Shown: piece by piece, positions 49,112-60,358 of the stretch
How positions within the stretch are numbered: position 1 is the first letter of the stretch
Layout: the number at the start of each line of letters is the position of its first letter
Assembly: GCA_933228895.1 (NCBI GenBank)
Contig: OW121855.1
Location: 31,448,698 to 31,512,697, forward strand
Length of the DNA stretch: 64,000 nt
Direction of reading: 5' to 3'
From: Platycnemis pennipes
Lineage: Eukaryota > Arthropoda > Insecta > Odonata > Platycnemididae
Position numbers and translations under genes: made by a program
The notes under the pieces: generated by a model
Seen by the model: only the letters and a program-made list of their open reading frames with translations
Database searches by the model: none
What the model was told of the DNA's origin: nothing

Positions 49112-49337
49112 TTAAGACCCCTGCCAAACATCATTGAGGTGGCTCGCAGGGTAATATGTAGATGTAGATGTAGAAGACCCATCCCTCGTAAAAACATAAC
49201 GCTGCCAGTACAACACTTTTTTTAAAACACCCCATGCCAAGCACCCTTGAGGTGGCTCGCAGGGTAATATGTAGATGTAGATGTAGAAGACCCATCCCCC
49301 GTAAAAACATAACGCTGCCAGTGCAAATATTTTTTAC
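49112..49337 (+). repeat. Tandem pair of CR1-like LINE 3' ends, 113-bp period (copy e)
   Basis: GAGGTGGCTCGCAGGGTAAT plus ATGTAGATGTAGATGTAGAA occurs at 49136 and again at 49249. Each is followed by the same non-LINE flank (GACCCATCC, then CGTAAAAACATAACGCTGCC). Because the flank after the LINE end is duplicated too, the pair arose by local tandem duplication, not by two insertions. Coding sequence is absent. Confidence 0.82.
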
Positions 49338-52300
49338 AGTGAAGAAAGATAATTATTCAAAAAGAACTTATTTTCTCCTCAATTATATATTCATTCACTA
49401 AATAGTGTATGCATCATCATTATTATTTAAACAGATAATGAAAGTATAATGTATCTTTCTCTAAACGTAACGAAAGACTGGACTCCCATCTCCTAGTCTT
49501 AAGTAAGTCGTAACGGTTGCCCCTTACGACCTAGTTTCACCAATTCTCACGGAGGTAGGTGTTAAGTAGATATATTAACGATTGCTTGCTGCCAAGAAGA
49601 TTCTGGTATCTAGTTAACGTCTACCCTCGTACTCCTGCAACTCCTTCACGAAAAAACATGGACCGGTAACAAATAAATGTTTACGCTGCTGTTGATACAA
49701 TCTTCATGCCAAACAATGACGGGCACCAATGTGATGTCTGCCACCTCCTATAAGACCGTTATCTTGACACGTTTCATAACAATGCTATCTCATCCAAATC
49801 TTTTGCGTAAGAGAAGCGAAAGGAAAAAAAATACATATAAATATCATGAAATCAGGAGCACTAGAAAAGGAAAAGGGAGAGAGAAAAAAGGGCAATTTGA
49901 GGAGTGGGCCGGGCAAAGTTTCGCCGGCGAGAGATTTTTCGGGCCTCCGCAGATAAGAATCGAATTAAGAGATTCTTTTCAAAATCTCCCGAACGTTCTT
50001 GAAGAGGGGGGAGGGAAAAAGGTCTCGGGCCTCTGAACGTATCGACCCCGGAGGCTCTGGAGCCGCGTGCTTTAAAAAAAAAAAAAAAAAAGTCGGTGCA
50101 GCATTTAAGGCGGCCGGCTAAACCTGAACGGGTGAGAAAGTTGGTAAGCGGACGGAAGGTGTGGTTGCGAGGGAGGTAGGTGAGACACAGAAAAAAGGTC
50201 AGGAAAAAACGCGAGATTGTGGGGTGGGAAGAGGTAAAGGGATCCACTTTTCCTTCAACGCGGATGACGACCTGTGAAGTGACCCTTGACGAAAGAAACA
50301 GTGCCCACCCTCTTCCAAGACGGCATCGGAAAGATCTCCCGGGTTCATCCGTCCCTCCGTCCCCTTTTGAGACTTAATTTATGACCCGCGAGCCGTATCC
50401 TACGCGACTTCTGCGGGGCTCTCCATTTCAAAATGATAATCCGTCCGCCCCCTGAGTGAGATTTCCATTTCATCACCGTGATTATGAGGCCATAAATCAT
50501 TGAGGGGACGAAAAAAATGCGGGCAGGCGGTGGAATCCGATCCGTGTGTAAACTTATGAACGCTCGATGTTGACAGCTTTAAGCACGAAGTCGAAACAAA
50601 GGTAGGGATATACATCAAAGGGGTTCAAGTTGAGTCTGACACTTGGAAAAATATACGCGCGAATGTTTACCAAATTGGTGTTTGTTTTACGGAACTTTTT
50701 GTCATCGGTTCATCCCTGGAAATTTTCATATTTTTTCACGAATTATTTTAGCTTGCAATGAGATTGATTAAGCTTGACAGTTTAACCTAATTGCATTAAG
50801 GAAATCAATCAATGAAAATAAAATAAAGATCTCTGGTTACATAGTTCCTCTAGTTATAGCTTAAATTCGAGAGCACTATTCCATGTCAACTCTTATTACT
50901 CCTTAATGCCTGTTCATCTCGAATTTGTGAGATAACCTATTGAGTACTTGAAAAATTCAAAATTGAAATATCACATTGACATGTCAATACGCCGTAGTGT
51001 TTTAATTAAAAAAAAGCTTGCATTTACCTTTTAAGGCATGCCTTCAATATGAATCAGAAAGAATCATGATGTCTAGTTGGCAGATGTTACACAATTTTAA
51101 TCTCCAGTCTAGCGCCACTCGAGAGGTGATTCGTTTAGTTGAAACAAATATGCTGAAGGAAAAGTTCTTGCCAATTGGTTGATGAAGAAACGAAGTCATT
51201 CGTAAGACAAAAAAGCGATAGTAAAAGAATTTAATGCAAGGCGCAAAATTGAGTTCATTCTCTAAATCAGGACCGTGGGGTACCTCACTATTTTTATAGT
51301 GATCAACTTCCCGTACCAAGTAAAACAGTTTAAAAATACATTTCTCATTGGCTAATTTAGGATAGAAAAGACTCTTTCTTTGTAGTCGGCCTCAGTCTAC
51401 ACAGTATTATGCTCCTGAAATGTGGTAGTCCTAATGAACGACCGTGAGTTTAAAACTTTAACTAAGTCCTCAAGTTACCTTCTTATATTCAATTTTAACC
51501 TCTATTAATGGAAGTGAACACGTTTATCTCAAAAACGGCAGTATGTCACGATGATAGTAACTACATTAAATGCTGGATTCTAAGATTAACTCTATGTTTT
51601 CTAAGCTTAAATATCGCAATTCAGTTTTTTGTTCTACAATTTGACAGCTCGTCTGACCGAAAACTTTTTTGCTGCGAAATTAAATGGACAAATTATCAGT
51701 CCGATAATGCAAGGAGTTTTTTAGTGAGTATACGATTACACGTAATTAATGGCCAGTCGTGAGGTCAACGTCACGAGACGCTAAGTTGGACATTTGAAGG
51801 CAAGAGTCTTCGCAACTTTCATCATTAATGCGCACTCATCGAGATTTACTTTCGCCATACGTGCTGTCATAAAATTCCTTGGAATGTCCGACGGGGGACA
51901 CTCAAATTCATAGCCACGCATGCTTTTACCGTAAACTGGAATGAACAATGGCGATTTGAATGCACCACTTGGCGAGGGCCGTTAGCGTTCAAACATACGC
52001 CCGGAGGTCGTAACCAGTTTTTTTAAAAGTTCCTTGGAGTGGGAGGGTCACACACTCCCACCTTAAGAACTCCTCGAGGCGAATTCGCATTCATTGAGGC
52101 GTATTAAGATTTTTTTCCCTTACGGTGTTAGGACCCATGTTCTCGCCACCTCCGAATCCAGCTCCTGACGAAGCCTTTCTCTCCATTCTCACTTTAAATT
52201 TCTCGACGCTATACAGTTGAGTAACTTTTTTATGGTAACGCTAAACGGATTGCCTCCAAAGTTTTAGCATAGGTCCTCCAGATTCATGAGAATAGGTGAA

Positions 52301-53929
52301 GTAACCCAACTGCAACAATTCATAGCCTGGTGTTAAATCGAAGGCTGTGTGATATTTCTCCCGGAGGATTTGACGCGCAAGTGAGATACACGCTTAAATT
52401 CTGTGCTCATCGAAGCGGTATACGAAAAAGAGAAACGTCGATTAAACCACTGCTATTGTTCATCTGTCAGTTTTAATCCAACAAAGTTGGGACTGGCATT
52501 TCACAGTATTGGGTAGGTCTCTCCCTTCCAAATTTTGAACGTTTATCAACCCATACGATTCTTCTCTGAAGCGGAAATTTCTTCGCACCAGCTTTCCACC
52601 AGCTTCCATGATATTCTTTCCCCCGTATTGCCCTATTGCCCTATATTCTACATTTTATAACATATTTCTAAATCTCATCGCCTGCAGAGATAATTTTCAC
52701 CATCATTATATGTTCCTTTCTAATATTTAATTGACAAATACGATCAGAGGGGGTGAATGGGAATTAAAAAGGGGAAAAGAGGAAAAAGGAAGTATATAAG
52801 ATCAACTCTGTGATGACTAAGCGTTTATTGGATAGTTGGAAAATTATCAAAATGCAATATTGAGCTCGTAACAGGAGCCATAGTAGATCCGATATGGAGA
52901 TGAATTTTTATAAAGCGATCTAAAGTGATGCCGAAATAGTAAAAAGGCTTGAATGGTTTTTGTGATTGAAGGATTTAAACAATAACACATAGTTCAGAAC
53001 AGTTCACTTAAAAGCAGAATTTATATAAAATTGAATTTAGCGACTGGTATCATGAGAAGAAGAGTTAATGCAAATTACTTACGAAGAGAATTGTATAAAT
53101 AAGGAGAATGAAATAATAGAATCAAATTATCTATACTGAAAATATTCTCCCTATTTAATGATAATGTATACCCTTAGTTTGTTCCCTGTCTAAAGATGTT
53201 GCATATTCGCAAGCCTTCGGTAAGAATACGAGTTCCTGATGTAATTATTGTGCTTAACACTGATTTGTTCTGAACTATGCTAATTCCTCTTGTTTCTAAA
53301 AACTTCTTGGCTTCACAATCATTAAGAAAACATTTATTGTTTCACACAACGTGTCGTACTATGAACTACTAAAACCCCTAAGCCAATGCTCAAATCATCT
53401 TCATTCTGAGGTCCTTTGTGGCCCTTCACCTCGAAGCGAATATTAAGCCTTCAAATTTTTTTTTTTAGGCTTACGTTGTACCGTATTACTTCAATCTATC
53501 TGTCCATATTATCTGCCTCACGGCGGGTCACTTAAATGGAATCGTCGGCTAAAAAAATCGATTTCCATTTTCGACCCGGCTCCCTTCTCATCTGTGACGA
53601 AGCAATCTTCCCATTCTTACTGGAACTGCCAGGTGCTCAAAATGTCATACAGGGAGTAGGTTAACGAAATGATGTGTCTAGACATTAAAATTCCTTGCAA
53701 ATCTATACAGGATATAGTCTTTTATGACTAATTAACAACATCCTTAAACCAAGAAAATGGACTTCATTCCAATACACATTTCATTAAGGGCAAGCAAAAT
53801 TTTTCAAATCAAAGTCACCAAAAGATTCTGCTCATCGTTCAGTAGAGGAATCAAAATATTATGAACCTAGTGCCGAGTTACGCACAAATATCACTCTCAA
53901 AATTTAAAATAAAACAAAATGGTATCTGC
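49338..53929. other. Unassigned DNA with one G+C-rich patch
   Basis: No gene recognised. The patch about 49895-50110 is CpG-rich and includes an 18-nt A run (about 50074-50091). Overlapping frames at 49677-50036 (plus) and 49861-50247 (minus) look compositional. GTGGGAG and CTCCCAC form a small hairpin near 52039-52060. Confidence 0.4.
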
Positions 53930-54260
53930 ATCATCTTCACCAGTTATCAATACTAAAATTGGTCTTACGCGGCTCTACACTCAATTCTTCTCCTAGTTCA
54001 TTTATTGGTACTAAGGTAAATCGTCTCTTTAGCAACATAAATGCCATGATATATCTCATAATAGGCCTTACTTTCGAAGTATTCCCTATTCTTTTTCCCT
54101 TGCCAACTATTTTCATTTGACCATCGTGTCTGAAGATATGTCCGATAACCGAAATTTCTTGACTTTTAAAAATTTTATCAGCCCTCTTTTTTCCCATTCT
54201 TCTCCTGACATCTTTGTTTGTTGATCAATCCCTTCATTTCAACTGTATTAATCAAAATTC
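53930..54260 (-). mobile_element. RTE-like LINE tail (copy e), decayed
   Basis: Minus strand: SQEISVIGHIFRHDGQMKIV (about 54160-54105) corresponds to RRRNNLIGHILRHDGLMKTIV of copy a, followed by KGKRIGNTSKVRPIMRY (compare NGKIGKGRPSVRY) and NELGEELSVEP (compare RLADRRIEWRAVP). Frameshifts and a stop occur upstream of the GHIFRHDG motif. It ends in a GGTGAAGATGATG tail. Confidence 0.7.
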
Positions 54261-54493
54261 GCATACAATACAACAACGCCCAATAACCCAAATGAATTTA
54301 GAGGCTACTCCAGACTTGTTTGCTTCGTGCATACATAGCAGTTCCAAATTCCAGGTCTTTGATGGAGGAAATTATTCCGCAAGGAATCATGTTTATATTT
54401 CTGCAGCGTTACCCGGTATTTGAGAGTCGTTTCAAGATATTTTTATAAGGAGAATTTGAGGAGAAAGTAGAGATGTACTTATCACGAGGCTGC

Positions 54494-54866
54494 ATTACAT
54501 CTACATCTACATAATACCCTGCAAGCCACCATAAAGGTGTGTGGCAGGGGGTGAATTCTCACCAAACATGCACTAAATATCATGCATAAAAAAGGATTAG
54601 TATTTATATACTGTTCTAAACTTCACTATTAAAAAAAGATAAAAATAGCAAAGCAAACATGCAAAAACATGCTGTTAGTTGGGTTAGCTTCAAGTCCTTA
54701 TACCAAAATGCAGCTACCAATGTTATCCATTGCTACACTCGTACTGGATATAGTTACCATTATTTATATCCCTAATAGTACGAGGAAAAAAGGAAATTTT
54801 GAATCTGTCAGTTCGGCAATCAATTTCTCTATTTTGTGATTATGGTCCAGTCTACCATAGTAGCCG
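54494..54866 (-). mobile_element. CR1-like LINE 3' end (copy f)
   Basis: The plus strand starts TACATCTACATCTACATAAT followed by ACCCTGCAAGCCACC and GTGTGTGGCAGGGGGTGAAT. The far end still shows the last coding part: AATCAATTTCTCTATTTTGTG and CCAGTCTACCATAGTAG, complements of the HNHKIRE and YYGRLG region of copy d. Truncated just inside the coding region. Confidence 0.82.
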
Positions 54867-54994
54867 TTAGGGATGACTCTAAATATATGGCCACTATGCC
54901 ACGTCTATCGTATCTTCCTATTCCTCTTTCGTCTTCCCCAGAGCCCGACTTCCATCAGCACTCAGACGGCCACAGACGCACACGTACCTATCCC

Positions 54995-55460
54995 CAAAAA
55001 AAGCTGCCCTCTCATTTCATCTCCGGAATATTTTCCGCCAGACCTTTTCCCGCGCACCGGACGATTAATCTCCTGCGTGAACCTGCACTCCCGCGGGGTC
55101 TGGAGGCGGTGTCCCGGGGGTATTTGACGTCCCCACGTCGGGCGTTCCTTCGGGCGGCCTCGGAGGGAGTCTTCAGGGTGGAAGGCCCCGCGGGGGAAGT
55201 GTTCCTGTCCGAACAGAAGAGCGGAGTCTCCTCTCTCTCTCTATCCCTGGTCTGAAAAATGGCGAGGGAGGAGGAGTAGGTAGGAGGCATCTCCAGCGAG
55301 GGCAGGTAGCAGCGCACAGTATAACACGGGAGAGGGACGAGGGAAGAGGAAGACCGTCTGCTGGCACGGAGTCGTCGTCCTCAGTATAGGGGAAAGTTCG
55401 GGTGTGCAGCTGGCGAAATCGAGACGAGGATTCCTGTTGGCGGAGGGGGTGGATAGTAGG
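54995..55460. other. CpG-rich patch
   Basis: Dense in CpG with a CT repeat at about 55230-55245. Several overlapping frames occur on both strands, none with a domain. Similar patches lie at 10925, 17105, 30540 and 61080. They could be promoter-type islands, but there is no supporting gene structure. Confidence 0.35.
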
Positions 55461-55784
55461 AAGTGATGGGTCACTTGGACAAGCATATCGTCTTTATTCC
55501 ACTTCTCCTGTTGATAATTACTCAATCCCATTGACCAGTTTTACAAAAACTAGGAGGATCTTTCAAAAATGCATCATCTCTCTCAATAGCCTCTCGGTGG
55601 GCAGCCATTATATGCAGCCGAACTAAACATGACCAAGCGGGTGAATGGAATATGGCCGCACTCAGGATAGTCACAATGCTGCTACGCACTAATCAACCCA
55701 AATCCTATGTATTTATCACCATCATCAGTATTTCAATCATAGGATTGGTTTACTGCAGCCCTCCATTCTGCCCTATTCAGTGTT

Positions 55785-56825
55785 AATGGGGTCGCTTACC
55801 ATGTTTTTATTGTCGAATATGATATAAATGTAGTCGAATATGATGTGTGAGTAAATGTGTTGATTGCTTGTGAGTGTGAGTGTAATAACTTGGCATCCTT
55901 AGCAGGGTCCCATCAGCTCTGCGAATGACCACAGGTTGTAACCCAAGTTATCTTAGCGAGGTGCCTTTAGCCTCGCGAAGGATACCATCTGGGTGGTGGT
56001 CTGTGGTGTTCCCTAGGGGGGAAGTAACATTCCCGTTAACACCACAGAAGTGTGATTGTGGCAATAACCTGTTAGTAGGGTCCCATCAGATCTACGAAGG
56101 ATCCCAGGTTACAACACAAGGTTACCTTAGCGGGGTCCCTAGAGCCTTTAAAGATTTCCATTCGGGCGGTGCGTGTGCGGCTGTGGTAGTCCCTGGCGAG
56201 GAAGTAACATTCCCGTAAACTACCACTGGAGGGTGTTCTGGTAGAGAAGTTTTTTGTTTTGATGAGTGGTGCCAAAATTTTACGGCCATTGGTGACTCCT
56301 TTTGAACTGTTGAATATGATAGAGTTTGTAAAATAAAAAGACCCGTATTTTTTCCGTTTTTAGATCCGTCAATTATTTCACGAGTTATAAGCGGCGAAAA
56401 ACTGATGTTTTTAACCCTTTCGGAAAAGTGGGCGTGGTGCAATCTCTGACGTACATCGACTTCGTCCAATCACAACTGAGTCCGCGAAGCTACTTAGCCT
56501 TATCGCAATTGGGGGACACACAGCTGACTCTGCCAATAGGAGCAAATGCGACAGCATCTGTGCTAGCAGACCTTCCGAGAACCACCTACATTCCCTTTCC
56601 TTCCCCTAAAAGAAGTCAAGCACGGGAGGACGGGAAGAAAATGGCGTCAATGATATCAAAGCAACTTTTTCGGTGGATGTCACCTTTTGCTTATTTTAAT
56701 TTTTGATTTATGAGTGAATGGTTGTGGTTAGAAGATTAATTTTTTCATTAAAATTCTTTTACAGTTTCCATCCAACGATTTAGTGTACAAAAATACGATT
56801 TCGGTTCCGACTAAACGCCCCCATT
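55785..56825 (+). mobile_element. TIR element family A, copy 5, split by a nested insertion
   Basis: Starts AATGGGGTCGCTTACC at 55785 and ends GACTAAACGCCCCCATT at 56825. After about 40 bp it is interrupted; the element resumes at 56309 with GTTGAATATGATAGAGTTTG, exactly where copy 2 reads GTCGAATATAATAGAGTTTG. Subtracting the insert leaves about 544 bp, the family length. The nested insertion makes this copy older than the insert. Confidence 0.83.
55825..56308. mobile_element. 484-bp nested insert built from repeated stem-loops
   Basis: Flanked by a 13-bp near-perfect duplication (GTCGAATATGATA 55812-55824; GTTGAATATGATA 56309-56321). Two diverged units, about 55898-56070 and 56071-56235, share GGGTCCCATCAG, GAAGTAACATTCCCGT and other blocks. 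Stem-loops: 55900-55924 (CAG/CTG), 55954-55978 (CGAGG/CCTCG), 56001-56047 (CTGTGGTGTT/AACACCACAG), 56073-56097 (TAG/CTA) and 56183-56226 (GTGGTAGT/ACTACCAC). Between corresponding stems the bases differ but stay paired. No coding capacity. I do not recognise the family. Confidence 0.6.
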
Positions 56826-57104
56826 CCCTAACGCCCTGTTTGTTCTCTTTCTCGCCCTTCTTTATTTGCCCCATGTACTTGTCTTTTGTCCTTCCTCGCG
56901 GGACCTTCCCTTCAGTTTTCCTTTATATTATATTTCTTACTAGTTTATTGTGCCTCAGGGTATGTCCAACTGGTTCTTCTTTGCCGTAGGGTTTTCCGTA
57001 CTTTCCATATATTCATTGATCTGCTTTCAAAGGTTAGTTGTTGTTATTTGGGAGAAACGACCAAATACTGAGCCCACTAGCGCCAGAGAGGATAGGAGGT
57101 TAGT

Positions 57105-57355
57105 TGGGTAAAGGGAGGAATTTTCTGGGAACGGAGGAAGGGTGGAGAGAAACCGGTCGTCCGCATTAGCTTGCTCTTAACGAAAGGCGCTTAGGGGCCC
57201 CATCCGACGGACGGAGTACTGCACTCGAAGTGTTCTCCAGAAGGCACTCAAATAGGAACCGGTACACCAATAAAAATCCACCATGGCGAATGTTTTAACC
57301 TGGAACCTCAGGACGGACGGCTAGTACTCTAGTCACCACTCCAGCCCGATCTTCG
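57105..57355 (-). mobile_element. tRNA-derived SINE family 1, copy 2
   Basis: The minus strand begins GGGCTGGAGTGGTGACTAGA, which resembles an A box with tRNA-like context, and shares several blocks with 26720-26905 in the same order: AGCTTGCTC, CGAAAGGCGC, TACTGCACTC, and a GGAACCGGTA segment. The B box is weak (GAGGTTCCAGGTT). It lies about 280 bp after TIR-element copy 5. Non-coding. Confidence 0.58.
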
Positions 57356-58191
57356 CGTTCAAAAGTCAAATCCAGTTGTATCATAAAGGACATATTTCAT
57401 CATTGTTCAAATTAAATTTAGAAATTGAGAATATACTTAAAGCTCTTTTAAAAAATAATTTCCGCAATTGTGGAAGTGCTTTGTACCGCGATGTAAACGA
57501 TGATAAACACCGCTGTACAGCTTGGACACAAATTCTGATAGCCTTCCTGATACGTCAAATTCTCGTGTATGAGCCTGCTAGGAACTTCTAAATATTATCT
57601 GCATAGTTATGAATTCATGAAATCCCATTCTAACGATTTTACAAGTCAGTTTTCTTGACAAAATCTTCATTGGCAACAGAAGACAGAGTCCAATCCCCTG
57701 TTCTCATGTACATTACTTCGGGCTTCGTTGCGCTGTCTCGCCCACATCAAAAACATTATCACATATTGCACCGTCAAAATAATTATCTACGAAATGCCAA
57801 TGACATTAGGTAGGTTTAAGGATTACGAATTCAGAGATCAGATAAGCGGCCGGGCTTCTCAGTTAGCGGGATCATCTATCGGCTAAAACACTGCGAACAA
57901 TAAAAAAACGTAAGAAGTTACTTTAAACCGAAAAAAAATGGAAAAGCTAAATTTTCAGAAAACCTATTACCCTTCGAGCTCTACGGTGGAACTTTCGTGA
58001 AACATGCTTTTGGAACAAGCCTCGTACATTGAGGATTCAAACAATTATTTCATCATTGGCCGTTTCGCGCACTGTCTCTGCCTGTCATTTGCATGCAATG
58101 AATTTCGCCTCCATTCGATGGGGTACGGCTCACATTTTTGGGATCTCTTCGGCAGAGAATGAAAAAATCATCGTGATATTCCACTATTATT
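57356..58191. other. Unassigned DNA
   Basis: No gene recognised; short plus-strand frames at 57376-57591 and from 58029 have no domain. Confidence 0.4.
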
Positions 58192-58299
58192 TTGGCAAAC
58201 CAGCATTCATTTTTTTCAGCTGTGGACATAACCTGATGACATTTCTGCTGGTCGAAACCGATAGCTAGATAAAACCATTAACGTCTGGAAATTTGCCAA
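58192..58299 (+). other. Inverted-repeat element with decayed hammerhead-like core
   Basis: Arms TTGGCAAACCAG (58192-58203) and CTGGAAATTTGCCAA (58285-58299) pair with a 3-nt bulge. Between them, CTGATGA (58233-58239) and GAAA (58254-58257) are intact, but the 14 nt between them form only a weak A-U/G-U helix and the short helix after GAAAC is also weakened (ACCGAU). Same overall layout as 36682-36843 and 47836-47947. Confidence 0.4.
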
Positions 58300-58485
58300 C
58301 ATCTTTTCATTTCTTCAAGAATCTTTTGTTTTCCTTCCAAATGATGCATATGTAATTTACAGTGTGTTAACCCCCGGTCAAGCAAGGGTCAGATTTCTCG
58401 AAGAGTCAGGGAACTCGAGTGAATGTGTTGGATCGGAAGTGAAAAGGAGTATTGACTCGGGCAGGGAGTGTGTAAATATGAGGCC

Positions 58486-58499
58486 CCAGTAGGTGGCAG
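58486..58499 (+). promoter_or_regulatory. CTCF-like motif match
   Basis: CCAGTAGGTGGCAG fits the core CTCF consensus of vertebrates and, in part, that of flies. A single 14-bp match in 64 kb can arise by chance, so this is a note rather than a site call. It lies about 200 bp upstream of the THAP-like start. Confidence 0.25.
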
Positions 58500-58704
58500 G
58501 CCGAACGGTTTTTTGAGGAAAATTCCCGCGCATTTAATCGAGTTGCCAGATTTCGCCAATCGTAGCGACACCTATTCCAGGTGTCCGGCTTCTCCGCAAA
58601 GTGCATGTGAAAGTGCCTGTGGTAGCTGCAGTTTTGGAGGACTGAATACTGCTGTTCTACGACTTTTTTCAGTGATTCTATCCAGTAGACTTCCTGAAGA
58701 AACG

Positions 58705-58782
58705 ATGAGTAGATCACCGTGTTGTTTTGTGCCTGGCTGCACCTCAGGATATGAATCCACTAATAATTACACAGTCCATTAA
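58705..58782 (+). pseudogene. THAP-type zinc-finger start, truncated after 25 codons
   Basis: From the ATG at 58705 the protein reads MSRSPCCFVPGCTSGYES, then TNNYTVH and stop. THAP domains start almost exactly like this: a methionine within a few residues of CxVPGC, followed by xSGY, where the two cysteines begin the C2CH zinc site. The rest of the domain (the second zinc half, the AVPTIF-type box) is missing, and I see no splice donor before the stop. THAP domains occur in P-element-type transposases and in host transcription factors; this could be a broken transposon 5' end or a decayed gene start. Confidence 0.42.
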
Positions 58783-60358
58783 TATAGTATCCCTGGTCTC
58801 GGGGATGAAATCGGAAGATGGCTGTTCACAGTGATCACTGAACTCTTTCCGTGATGCTTCCATGGGTTACTGCCCCATTGACCCCTAACTCGAGGACACA
58901 ACGCCGAGGCAACCGTTCGAGGGAGATGACTGTTATTCGACGCCCGAGGCGGATGACCTCCGAATACAATCTCGCATAGAACTATCTGAATTTTTATTCT
59001 TGATATACCTAACAATCCCTAACAAGGGATCAAATATAGAACATTCGATTACATTTTGAAAATATGTCGTGGAAAATTGGGTATATTTCAATGATTTTAC
59101 CTTACGATTAAACATCGGTACAAATCATCGTAGAACACTTCCCTCTTAAACTTTCACGAAATTCTATATTTCTAATTCACGAAATATCCAATGGTCACGT
59201 TCATATTGCAAAAAGAAGGGCAAAATCTACCTACTTATTTTTCTCATCCTCTTATCAGATTTCAATCCTACGTTCCCCACTCATTGTTTCAATTAACTTA
59301 CTCTCATTTAAAACATATATTCCCTTATCCACGAGTTATCTTCTCGAGTTACAGCTATCTCAAAATAGATTTTTCTTTTTAGTAATATCTGCTCACATTT
59401 TAGTAGTAATACGACAAAAACCTGGGGGAATATTAACATAATGCCTCGAACAGAAACTCTTGATAATTTCCTATCTTCAATAGATCCAGCACTTTCATTT
59501 TGAAGGGTAGAAAAGGACGTATCTATGGAGCCCTGAGGAAGCTGGAAAATATGTGGACATCAATAAGAAAATATAAAATCATGAATAACGGGTATTGGTA
59601 TCTAAGTTACTTGAATTCATCAGTGCCAAAAATATCTGCGCCACTTGCTGATTGGTAACTTCCTTGCCTGTCATGCACAATACTATCACGTGCATTCCAC
59701 TATTCTACCAAATTTCGTTATTTTTACCCACGAGGAGTTTCTACGAGCATCGAAGACCACTGTAATTGAAATTGAAATTTTCATGGGCTTCTTCAGTTTT
59801 TTCCGTGGAAATAGTTTTACACATGTTTATAAAAAAACTACAATGGATTAATAATATAGATAATCCTCATTTGCCGTTTGTAAGTATTCCTTCAACAGAT
59901 ACCTGATACATATGGTTTAAATCAGAAGAAAATAAATGAAAGGATTACTCTACTTTACATTATTGCGGAAATCAAAAGTATTCGAGTAATTCCTCGATAC
60001 ATTTTCACAATTCCCCCTAGCACCAGTAAGTAAGTAAGACACGAATTGGAAATAACGATCTACTTCTGAGAGCCTTGCATCCACGCATACCATTCTGTTA
60101 CAGTATTTTCGGCATACCAGTTATTTTCACGCCAGATCCAGTCAGTGTACTAGCGGTGATAAGAGAAAAAATTCTGTGCACTGCTTTGCAAAGAAATTAA
60201 TATTCTCACAGCATAAGCGCAAAACCATCCTTAACTACAATAACTTCAAGTATAAAATAACAGTAGGTGGAAAATAAAAGGTTTACGAAGGATATTCTGC
60301 TTTCCATCGCCACTACAATGGTGGAATAGAAGTCGGGATGAGCAAGTGCCTTCAGCCT
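58783..60358. other. Unassigned DNA
   Basis: Contains the 12-bp palindrome CAGTGATCACTG (58829-58840). No coding signal recognised. Confidence 0.4.

Noticed and set aside
54836..55255. 139-codon plus-strand frame
   Set aside because: It starts in the antisense strand of a CR1-like LINE end and continues into a CpG-rich patch; no domain.
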